Shown here: positions 36,301-48,300 of the stretch, piece after piece
Numbering within the stretch: position 1 is the first letter of the stretch
Layout: each line of letters starts with the position of its first letter
NCBI GenBank assembly: GCA_000708835.1
Contig: DF236972.1
Coordinates: 295,478 to 359,477 of the forward strand
DNA from: Klebsormidium nitens
Lineage: Eukaryota > Streptophyta > Klebsormidiophyceae > Klebsormidiales > Klebsormidiaceae
Length of the DNA: 64,000 bases
Direction of reading: 5' to 3'
Program-made: the position numbers and the translations under genes
Notes under the pieces: model-generated
Told to the model about the DNA's origin: nothing
What the model saw: the letters and a program-made list of their open reading frames with translations, nothing else
Database searches by the model: none

Positions 36301-39300
36301 CCCTAGAGCGAGCTGCAAGTGCTGGATGTTGTGCTTATTGTCACGCGAAGTATTATAAGCCGCTTTTGGATCTAGGATTGTCTTCTCGTCAGATTCTCAA
36401 GACCAATCTGGGAGCGTTGCTCTCACTGAAAACTCGAGCCTTCGTTTCCAGGGGATCGAACTCGGGACGGCGTTTGTGCCCCAACATCTCAAGCGGGGAA
36501 CCACCGTGCAAGAGGCTTGGAAACAGGTACGATCGCGGGTCGCCAGAATTCCGCTCCGTCCATTCACCGCACACCGGACTGTGTGACCTTCTGGGAAATA
36601 AGGGTACACGATTTGCGCTTTTTGCCGACATGGAGACTCTTTTTCGAGGCCTGGATTTTTGTCCGTGCAGAATCACCTGCTCTCTGGTTTCATGTGCTCC
36701 TTGTAGAAGCGCAAGGTGTTACGATATTTAGAAGCAGTAACATAAGGGCCCGTCGACTTCTGCCCGCTCAAGTCGTCTCTTAATGTCCTTAGGGGTTGTC
36801 TTCTGTGTATAGACTGTAATGTTAACGACGCTTCCAACACATTTATGTTGTTACAGGTAGTAAGTGACTCTCAACCATGATGCAAAAATGCGCACACGGT
36901 CCTACTTTTGCTTTTGAGGAACTTTGAGTTGCTGGCTTCGGTGACCAATCCACTCGATCTATTCCGATTCGTTCAATCCCTTCAAATCCCTTCTGACAGG
37001 CAAGGAACCAACTTTGGCAAACTCTCTTCTAACGTCAGGATCGTTGTCTTGGAAACGTCAGTATCGTTGTCTCCAATGTACAGATGAAAGGGAAGTCGAT
37101 CACGGTAGAGCACAAGTTCGACGGGGATCGGATGCTGCTGCACAAGAATGGGGACAAGATCACCTTCATCTCGAGGTACGCTCAACGCGCGCTGTCTCTG
37201 CATTTCACAAGGAGTTCAATTGTGACTCTCTCTTCTGACTCCGTGGACATTTTCTGCGATACTGGGAAGGCTTTACAAACAGAGACGGCGCTTTAAACGC
37301 TGGGTCTCTGGGCTCCTTATCTCAATAAAGCGTTGCTTTGAGCGGTATCCGTCGTGGCGACGCCCGAGAGAATTGAACGTTCTGGCCGTTTCTTTGTCAC
37401 AAGTTTTCCGGCCCTCATCTTGTTTCTCCTTCGAGCAATCTCACCCTCCCTCGTCTATTCTGATTTAAAATGAGGCTCAAACGCTGCTTAATGTGTGCAC
37501 CTCTTCCAACCGCGCTTACTACGACAGTACTAGAGCTAAAGACCAGAAAAAACGGGTGCCGAAAGTCCACCCTGTATGATCGACGGTCCGATACGCTAAC
37601 CAGACTGATCGGACGGTCTACACGTGCAGGAATGCGATCCTCCATCCGGAGTACCTCCCCTTCGGCGAGCTTCTGAAGGAGCACTTGCCGGCCCGGTGGG
37701 TGGTTCTTCGCGGTCCCAGATTCTGAACTGCGAGCTGGATTCCTTCTCTCCTTTCTCCCTCATCTCGTATTCTGCAGGAGTATCGTGATTGAGCGGTTTT
37801 TCCTGATTGACCACGAGCACGTAGGGACTGGTAGGCGAATCAAGTAGACGCGCTAAGATCTTGACGGCCTGTCAGTGTCTATGTGCCAAAGAAAACTCCT
37901 GTATAGAGAGCTCGAATCCGAACAAAAAGGGGATCTCTTCAGCGGTTTTAACGGGACAGGACTGCAAAAGTAATCTAACGTTGCACAACACTTTCGAACT
38001 TTCCGTCCCTGAGTATCGATTCTGATGTTAGGCTGGATGAATGTGATCTCTCGCAACGGTTTTCAATCCATTCCGATATAGTTTCTCCTCCCCCTTGTTT
38101 GCGGTTCTTCCGGATTCCATCACATGGAGCCGTGATGGCCTTGGGTCGCTCAACGGAGTTCTAAATCTCACAACCTTCCCAAGGAGTCTAGCCAAGGGGT
38201 GAGAAAAAGTTCTAGAGTGTGAACTCCTCGGAATTTTTGGTTCTTGGGTATGGAGAGTCAAGTTGCGGCGACAGGGCTACTGAAGCGCTGACGGAAGCAT
38301 GACTTCGTTTGTGATACGTGGCAGGTGCATCCTCGACGGAGAGCTGGTCACGTGGGACAAGGAGAGGCGCTCGTTTGGACCCCGTACCAAGGCGAGCAAC
38401 AAAAATGCAGGTGGGTTTCACATTGGGCTACCTTATTTATGAGTGAGTAAGGTTGGTAGGCTCGAAATTGTGGAAAATCTTGTTTCTCAGGGGTCTTATT
38501 TGCGTTTGACGGTGGTCGGATCGATTATTACAAGATCAAGCCTTCGGGTGGAGCTCTGCGAGCTGAAGCGTTTTGCGCAACCTAACAGGCTCAGTCTGCA
38601 GCTTCGTCCGAAAGGGTGATGATGGGTCTTTTCGTACGTCCGCAAATTCGGTTCGGCTTTGCCAGACAACTAATGTGCCGGGCTTTGGAGCCTCGAGGGA
38701 TTGAGGATATAGGATTTGCAACTTTGAATACTTATGGGTCTGCCGCCTGGTGTGGAAAACCAATCCTCCGCTATTTGCGGAAGAAAGAAGGCAACTTCAC
38801 GAAGGAGAGGAGGTGTCTGCTTCAAGTATTATCCAAGTAGGGTTTGTTTGTGTCTTTTAGCGCTAAAGTCTTCATAGCATCAACCCGAGAAGTTCTTCAA
38901 TCAAAAGTGCTTCTTCAAGTACGACTTTCGCATTCAGGCCCCCTTCGATCCCAGCCATATCTCTACCGCCGGTGGAGGAGCTCTTGTTTGTTGTTCACCT
39001 CGTGTAAGTTTGAGCAGCACTTCCATAAAGAGAGTCAGAGGGAGACGACAAGTGCTCGATCCAGTTTTCAATATCATTGGGACTACCCGAAACGACAAGT
39101 CTCCGTTCACTGACTCTTCCACTTCCGCTGTCGTTCCGCTGCAGCTCGGGCCCTCCGGAAGGACTTCGAGCACCACGAACAGGTACGCTCCACGCTCTGC
39201 GTCCATGTCGTGTCAAGGTATAAAGCGTCAGCGATTGTAAGCTGAAACCTCCAACTCAATTGCTAAGCTGTAGAATCATCTGCACCGCACCCGTACCCAC

Positions 39301-42300
39301 TTGACATCCCCAAATCAACCCTAGCCGTCCCAGGTCGGCGTTCCTACTTTCTCAAACTTACTATTCCGATTGTCAGATCTTTCTCCGGCCCGGTGGATCG
39401 TCTGGTGTCCAAGAAATCCGTACTTGAATGGTTCAACGGTTTGATATTCAAGAACCGCGAACGGAAGGCCCAAGATTCGAGTGCCTTGCTCTGAAAGAAA
39501 TACCCACGTGCCCCCGCACCTTGAAGCTTGCCCTTGACACGCTAAGTCTCTACAATCTGACGGCTTTTCCTGCGGCGCAGAACTGCTTCGTGGCCTTCGA
39601 CATCGTGTTCCTGGGTGACTCTGACCTTCTAAATCGAAGCCTTCAAGAGCGCAAGATCATACTGGAGAAATTGGTGCCCGAGGTTCCCTCTTTGCTCTAT
39701 CGGGTCCTCCCGGGTGAGACCGCAACGCTCGCTCTGATTCGAAATCCTCATTTTGAATCATTTCTTCCCCGGTTTTGGAGAAGCTTCTATATTAAAGTTT
39801 CCTGGTTTCTGACTTTGAGTTTACTAAAGTTTTCTCGTCTTGTCAAAGCTCATACTAATGAAAATGAAGTTCTGCTTTTCCTCCTTTCTCTACCGAGTCC
39901 TCCGCGGTGAGTTTGCAACTCGCACTCTGAATTGAAGTCTCGAGAGTGTCAAAGCGCTTTCCGCAGAGGATATTGAATCATATTGCTGCTGCTTCCGGGT
40001 TCTAATACTTCGTATGTGAGTCGTCCCGAAAAGTACACCGTATAAGCTGCTTAAGGTTTGAGAAGACTTCACAAACCGTGTCAAATGACAATGTGTGATA
40101 CTTCACTTCACCGCACAAACGGTATCCATTTGCGTGGGGATCTGGTTCGGAGATAGGGGGCAAGATGGCGTGCTTTGTCAAACGGTCGCCACTCTCCGTT
40201 GTATTGACAAGGTAAAATTTCTACAAGACAACGAGCTCACTTCAGCGATTATAAACGCATTCCTCCTTCCTTTGCTTTCCTGTGCGCTTCTGGGCACTAC
40301 TCGGAGATCACAGAGCTAATCGCTGGGCGAATTGGCAGCCGTAAATTTCAGGTGGGTGTCACGTCCGCTTACTGACCTCCACGTGTGCTTCAGGGGTTGC
40401 GCCGTTCTCCATCCTACCGAAGACCGAGCAAGAAGTTGACGACTTTTTCAGCACGATCGTGACTGCGGGGTAAGTCGACTGGTACGGCCAATCTCTTGGC
40501 GCAACGAGTCTGGTGGATGAAGCGACCAATTAGACGTCGCAGTGACTCTCTGAGATCCTGTTTTGCTTTCTCAGGAAGAGTGCGCTCTTTGAAACGGTCC
40601 TGGTCTTCTCACCGAACGCCTCATGATAACGCACATTCCGAACCCACCGCTTTTACCAATTGTTAGCTGTTCATAGGTCACCTTCCTAGATTCAACTCCT
40701 CACGGGCTCAAGATACCCCTTTCAATATTTTGTATGTTTCCAACCTGTGTGTGGCCACTTGGCCCAAATCTGATCTCGCCACTCATTTAATTGTCTTCTG
40801 GACAAGGGCCATCGTATCCGCGAAATCTCTAATAGCATCCTTCCAGGCCGTCCTCATGCGATGCCTCTATTTGGGTGCTCACAAATCGCGTCCATCCATA
40901 GTATCAGTCACCAATCCTAAATAACGAAAGAAACTGAACCTCCGAACGTTGATATCAACATTTGATTTGTCACGGGTCTGGTCAGGATACGGGCATCAGT
41001 TGTTGGACTTTTCAGTCCCGCTAATCTCAACAACCAAAAAAACTAGATACCAACGAGTTTCAGTCCCAAAACTGCCATGTCTCCTTACAATCAGGTCCTT
41101 TTATCCGCTTCTCTTCTTGAGTACGTTATATTTCCTCGTTTCAGGGACGAGGGCTCGGGCTTAAAGACCTGCCCTCGATGATAACAAAGATACATGAAGC
41201 TCTGTTCTCATCATTACTGCCCCTGTTCTCAAAAAATAATCTATGTATCTTCTTCACAGGGACGAGGGCATCGTGCTCAAAGATCTGGCTTCCCCCTACC
41301 TGAAAACAAAGATACATGAAGTTCTGTTCTCATCATTACCGTCTCCATTTTCAACAAACCTTTATGTACTTCTTTTCCAGGGATGAGGGCATCGTGCTCA
41401 AAGACCTTGCCTCCCCCTACGAATGCGGCGACAAGTCCGGCGCTTGGCTGAAGGTCAAGCCGGACTACGTGAACGGCGCCGTCGATCTCGACGTCCTCAT
41501 CATCGGGGGCTTCTACGGACAGGGGCACCACGGGGGCAAGGTGCGTTGCTGACGTCATGCTGAAGTGGGCCGGGCTTGTTGAAACGTGCGCGTTGCTTTC
41601 TGCCCCTGGTTTGGATTCTCAAAAGAGTCTGAAATGTAGAAAGGGCGACAGCCGAGGTTACGTGGGTTTTTGTGAATGGAGTTGAGGAGTGGTGTAGAAT
41701 TCAATTTTCAGTTTGGAACATATAAAGGGCCGCAAGGAACTGATTGGCGGTGAGGAAATCAAAAGCCTCGTCCTTAATTCGAATGCTGCTGCGTTCTATC
41801 TCAAACCCGCTTCAGGGGGCGGTTCGACGGACTGGAGAAAGATCTAGAGCAGTTAGATGCGGGTTGAATACGGGTACAACAGAGTTAAGACGTCCATTTG
41901 CAGGGCTTAAAAAGGGGTTAGAGAGCACCAGATGCGGGTTAGATAACAGTCAAGCCGGCCATTTGCAAGGCTTGAGAAGGGTTGAAGAGCAATCATAGAT
42001 GCGGATAAGATACGGGAACAACATAGTTGAGACGTGAGGAAAAGTTTTGCTTGCCGTGTGCAGGTGGGTCAGTTCCTGTGCGGAATTGCGGACAGACCTC
42101 TCGAGGCGGACAGGCCAACCAAGTAAGCGCAAGTCTTTTCGGACGATCCCAATCTGTCACTCTGCTTAGATGCCAGACTTGTTTAAGTCACAGATTCTTG
42201 AGCACAAAACTCTCGCGAAAATAAGCTCCCAATCCCCTTGAAACACGCATCTAAGTTTGCAAATCGCACCGTTCTGTTGCGTCCGGAAACTGAAACTTTG

Positions 42301-45300
42301 GGGTTGAAATGCCACTCGTCACTGGACAAAAAGCCCGTAGTTGCACACGACAATCTGTAGAAAAGCACACCACAACAGAATAGTGACTATGCTGTTATGA
42401 GATCTGGCGACACCGTTATGACCTTCGGGTATGCTGCTTGACTTGTTAACTACCTGTGATTTGGCCCTAACCACCTTCTATATATCCTTTGCAGGTTCCT
42501 GTCGTTCTGCCGAGTAGGAACCGGTTTCACCAAGCTCAATCTGCGGGCGTTGCGGGAGAGGTTGGAACCCTTCAAAGTGTGAGCAACACAGACCCCTGGA
42601 GCCCTCACCCTCTCGGGAAAAAGCAGTAAATTTGTAACGTGTCTGGAGTTCATTCATTCCAAGGAGAAGGCTTAAACTCTGCTTGACTTGTCTCGTCGGC
42701 AGCCTTTGCTCTTCAAGGTTGCAAGATGTAGGTTTCGGTCCTCATCTGAAAGCATTTGAATCTACTTTCACGGTAGTCTGTCATCAGAAGTTCCGGCTTT
42801 TACAAGTACGCAGACTCGTGCTTCAGTGTGAAAGCTTTTCTTGTTGATGGACTTGCTGTCCACGGATCTTCATTGTCAAATGATCGTTCAAATTGCTTGA
42901 GACGCTTTCGAAACTGCCGCCAAGATGCAGTGTCTTGACCTCGAAATGTAGAAGAACTACCAACTGGGCACTTTTTAAGCAGGCGAAACGTGCCCGGTTC
43001 CAAGCCCCCCCGGTGCTACGAGGTCACTGCCAGCAAGCTCTACAGCCCAGACGTCTGGTATGACCCGCCAAGCAGGTGAGCCGTGTTATCACTTCTTTAG
43101 GTGTTGCATCTTGCCCGTTTACGGGTTTGAGCACTTCGAAGAATTGCAGATATAAGGGCTGAGAGGTTGCAGGGTTCTCAAGCTTTCTAATGAAGGAGAT
43201 TGAGGGTCACAAGGCTGCGAATATCTTGGGAAAGCCCAAGATTTCGACGCCAAAGGTTTGCGAAGGAAGTAGGGTTGGGTAAAGTCGACAACATTGCCGC
43301 ACTTGCTGCTTCACAGATGAGAACTCGAATTTCTGCTGCTGAAAGCTGCCAAATGGTAGGTCACCAAGACTGACAGCCTGGAGGCCTGCAGAGACCCTTA
43401 CGAGGGGGCCTCGACGGGCTCGTACACTTACGTGCATAAGTAGACAAAACGCCGACATAATGAGTCGACAAAACGCTGATAACATAAGTTGACAGAACGC
43501 TGACAACAAGTGCGTCATAACGGTTTAGCACCGCCTGAAGGGCTCTCTTTCCGAGAGCTTCAGCAGCTGTTTCGAAAAATGTTGTGACGAGAGTCATTTT
43601 TGGTGTCATTACAAGGAGTTGACCGGTCGTGCTAACGGCAAAAGTTTAAGGCCCATTAACCCTGGAACGCAAACCCTTGAAAATCCTGAAGCTTGCCCGT
43701 TTGCTTCTGTGGCAGCTCGGTAGTGCTGACAATTAGCTGCGACAACAAGCCACGACCCACTTGGGTGAGTCAGGTCCTTCTGCCAGCTCCTTCAGTTTTG
43801 GCTTTCCTCCACTCTTCTTCTAATCCCGCCTGTCACCGTTTTCCTCCTTTCTACTTCCTATTCCGCAACTTCGTCGAGCTTCATTTCATGTAAAAGAGCA
43901 ACAAGGTTTTGTCTATCCGGATGTTCCTTGGTTGTGCCCTCTCGCATGTCCGCCGGTCAAACTTCCGAATTACTAGGCGAAGATTATCCAAAGAGAGCCG
44001 AGAGCTTCGGTCAAAACAAAATTATTCGTCGAGATATCAGTTTCCTGAGTGCGAACGTGCGCGAACTGCTTAACCGGAAGATCAAGTCAGCAACCTTCCT
44101 TTCAAAGCTACGGTTTGTTACATTAAAACGCGATGCCCACAAAATCGCCTGAGCCGTCAACGCAGGCCAAATCCCGCTCGTCTTTTCATATACAGTTTGG
44201 CTTGTTTAACTTTTGGCAAAGCAAGGTTTCAGAGGTGATTTTGAGGGATTATGCCCAAGCACAAACTATCCCGCTAGAAAGCTAAGCACTCAGCCACCAA
44301 CCAACCCATCTGTTGACTCTGCCCCAGTCTTTCGCCGCCCCCTGCGCCCCGTGCTTCGCGCGCTGCCACGAGATCCGATACGACAAACCGTGGTACGACT
44401 GCCTCATCAAAACAGGTGCGGTGTTTGCGATTGCTTCTCAATTGCTTCTTCCCTGCGTCCCCTCTTCTTCGCGGCGTGTCTTGGGTCGCTGATCGTCAGA
44501 GTCTCATTTTCAGTTGTTTGTCTCTCTTTATCTGATATTGCTGCGAGACGAAAGAAAGTAAGTGCTGCATGCGTTTCGTCCTTTCGCTGTGTTTTCCTTG
44601 TCTGCCTTGATACGCTAATATTGTCCAGTGTCTTCAAGGTTTGCGTGATGGCGCACTTAGTGTCTCAACTGACAGCTGCGGCGAAAAGCTCCACAATCCT
44701 GCTCTGTTGCTTTCACCCGAAATTACTCCAGTCCTTCTTCCTTTGTCTTTTCCTGTTTTCCAGCGGTGTTGTCAGAACCGACTGCAACCTATTTGAATGG
44801 AAGATATCTTCCATCTAAGCAAAAGAGAAGTGTGTTTGCGGGACGAAAAACCGGCGCATCATCTGCTATCCCTGCCCCCTTTTGCTCCTCGATAACTGCC
44901 TACTTACCTTCTCACCCATTCCAAGCTCCGCTCTGCAGAGCTGATCGAGATCGTCGCTCAAAACGGAGTGATCACCGGCGAGCAGTACGCAGCTCTCGCG
45001 AAAAAGCACAAACACCCAAAACGGGGGGTCAAGCGGAAGGCAAGCGGCCAGCCGTTGGTACCCCCCCATTTGCAGCTGGCGGACATGTCGCACGTGCAGC
45101 CGGAGACGGACATCTTTGAGGGCCTTGTTTTGGGTAAGTCGGCATCAGAAGGAAAAGGTCCCTTTGACAACTCTTAAAGTGAACGACGAGAACAGACATC
45201 TGAAAAATTCTACAGTAAGAAACAAGCTTTTAGGGAGGGTTTGAGGATCAAATGGGCTCTCGTTATCGAAATTCATCTACGAACGCTTTGAGAGACCCAA

Positions 45301-48300
45301 CGTCTATCTGTGACAAGCTGCAAAAAGTCGTTACACATCGCCTTGGATGCTGGCTGACTCTTTGAAATACAGTGTCTCTTCCTACCGAAAAGAGGGGAAC
45401 GTTTTCTACCACGAATACTGGTGATTTAGCCAAACATTCGACTAAGACGCAGTTAAACACAGCAGATCTATTGAAAAGGACCAGGATCAATCTACCCGAG
45501 CTACTTCCTTGAAAATTCCGAACCCGAGAAACTTGAATCCTGGTCGAAAGTTTCTGATTGACTTGTCCGTGTTTGCAGTGATCTGCAATACGCCCGAGGG
45601 CCAATCCAAGGCTGACGTCAGCCGGCTGATCGCGCGGCACGGCGGCCACGTGTCAGAGAACGTCACCGATGACGTCACCCACGCTGTCGCGGGCCGGCCG
45701 GGGGGCATCAAGTGGTCGGCGATCTGCGCGCGCATGGATATTATTCACACCGACTGGCTGGCGGAGTGCGACGCGCAGGGGGAGCTGCTTCCTGTCAGGC
45801 CGAGGTGAATAGGCTCCTCAGAGAGATAATTCTTCAACTCACTTTCATTCAGCTCGCAACACTAGAAAGCTAACCTCAATACTCCGTGTAATCCGCAAGC
45901 GCACCCACTCAACCCTCAAAGCAATCCTGCTATCGCACAATGGCAATTGTACTATTTCCAACGTTTGTTATTCCAGCATTGGAGCCTTCTCTCGACAGGA
46001 TCTCTGTTGGGTACGCGGGCTTGAGAAAACATTCCCGCTTGCAATTAATCGTGTTTAGGATTCACGCCGCATGGCTGGCGGAGAGCGACATCGACGGAGA
46101 CTGCAAACCAGGCCGACTGACGATTACCTAGGGCTTAAGCCTTGTCCTTTGATGCCAGAGACTAAACACGACTTCGAACAACCCTGAACGTGCAAGAAGC
46201 CAAGACCTTTCAAGCCGTTTCGAAAAAGCTCTTTTCCTTTTGAAGACTCGACTATGATAAAGGTTCTTTGAGCGGTGGTTTCCTGTGCAACACGTCTTAG
46301 ATCCTGCCGTAATGCTTCATGAATCTGGGCTACTTGGTCTCATGTCATCCTTTCTCCGCAGCATTGGTTTGAAAGCGTTTGAAGCTCGTTATCCTTTGCA
46401 GGCACCGATTGCATCTGGCAGAGTTGGCGAACGACGCGAGATCAGATGAGTTGGACGGCTTTGGCGACTCATATGATGACGACATCGAAGAGGTGGACCT
46501 CAGACAGGTGGGCGAGCTCTGCCCTGTGGGCGCTTCGAAGTATTGTAGTTGACCTTAGATTTCTATGAACGATTGAATTTCATCAGAAATCTAGTTTATT
46601 GAACATCAGAAGCTTTTTGAGCTCGAGATCCTGAGCATTCGCCAATTCTGTGTTTTAACATTCTTTTCATCAAACCTTCTTGGAATGGAATCTCTCCTCA
46701 CGATTTCTTGATTGGACACAACTTTTTTAAGGCCTTGAGACATTGTTGAGAATGTGCGGTTTATCCGGTGGAGCCTTCGAAACATTCTGTTCCAACCAAT
46801 TCATAGGCATAAGCAGCCGATGTCTTTGACAATATGCTGATTGTGTAGGGGCGCGTGACTTTTATCAACATTAACAAGTACTTTTTAAAGAGTAAGAATT
46901 GACTTGGGCGATGTTAGGATTTTGACGCTACGAATCTCAGTTCAACAGCGAGTTGAAAATCACTTGCCTGGGCTTTCCCAGCTTTATTGGGGCATTTTTC
47001 GAACATCTTACTTCTGAAGATTTTCAGTCTCTCCTCAATTCCGTTTTGCAGTACAACATCCAAAGTCCTCTTAATAGTTAGAAAGGAAACCCTCATTCCA
47101 TCTCACCAAAACCGCTCCTGATGCCGCAAGAGCTCTAGCGAATTCCAACGGTTTCAGCTCAAACCAATCACTTCAGCTTCTTTCGTCCTATCTGTGCAGA
47201 TCTTTTCAAAGATGACGACACCGCGGGCACAGGAAACGCCGTTCGACGTGGGGAGCTTCGAGTGCAAGCACGGCGGCGACCTGCGCACGGGGCTCTTCCG
47301 GGGCTGTGTCGCCTTCCTCCACGAGCCAATGCACTCGAGGTGAGGCTTCGCTGTTTTTGGAAGAGGGCGTCGTGCGACCCGTATTGCCGCGGCGACCAGA
47401 TGACTCGTATGCAAGTCCCTAATCGCGAAGCACTTGATCGGATTTTGGGCGACTTGACAGCAGGGTTCACTGTGCAAGGTTCGCCACTCAATCACGTGGT
47501 TAGGCGCTGTCGTTTGCTGCTTCTCCTCTAGAGCAAGCGGGTCGACTTTAGGGGTGGTAGTGGTCTGACAATCCTGATATTCTGAAGCTGTGCCTGCTTA
47601 CCCCTGTGCCGGTTAAAGCTCGTTACAGGGTCTTTTGAAGATAAGTTTGCTGGCTTTTACGCCACTTGAAGAAACTCGCAATACAAGTCGCTGCGTCTGT
47701 GCAGTCCAAAAGACTGTGGGGAAGGTGAGGATAAGAACGACAGACCAGTCTCTTGACTCGTATACTACTACACCTTTTTTTGTCCTTTGTCGAACTAGGG
47801 TTTAAGCAATAAATCGTCAAGCAGCCTAGCGGAGATAGGGAAAAGCGCAGAAGCTCAAAGCCTTTTCCTCAACTGTTCGCGCACTCTTGAAACCCGACGC
47901 TGTCAACGGAGTCACCCTTGACCCATTCTACAAACAGTCCGCCGTTGATCTCTTCCGGGCTCTCGCTCCCATTCCTTCCGTTACCTTTCCTTGGGCCATC
48001 GAAGACCTGAATTGCATGCTTGGGCTAAGTTTCACAAGATGCTATTTGCAACCCAACCACACAAGTTCAAACCCTCCTGCTAAGCTCTCGGTCATCCCGT
48101 TCCGCTAACCCCCTTTCGCTAACCTGTTCAGCTGACCCGTTCCGCTTTCTTTTCCGTGCAGCAACCCGGATTCGCGGGAGGTGGCGGCGGCCGCCCTCCG
48201 GCGGCTAGGGCTCGAGATCGAGTTCCGGGGCGGTGCTGTCGTCAGCACGCTCTCGAATGACGTCACCCACGTGGTCGTCTACGTCAGCCCGGCGCAGCCG

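Noticed and set aside
38490-38590. Open stretch after an acceptor-like tctcag in LIG4 intron 9
   Set aside because: It does not match LIG4; the 38-nt exon at 39145-39182 (RALRKDFEHHEQ) restores phase and homology instead.
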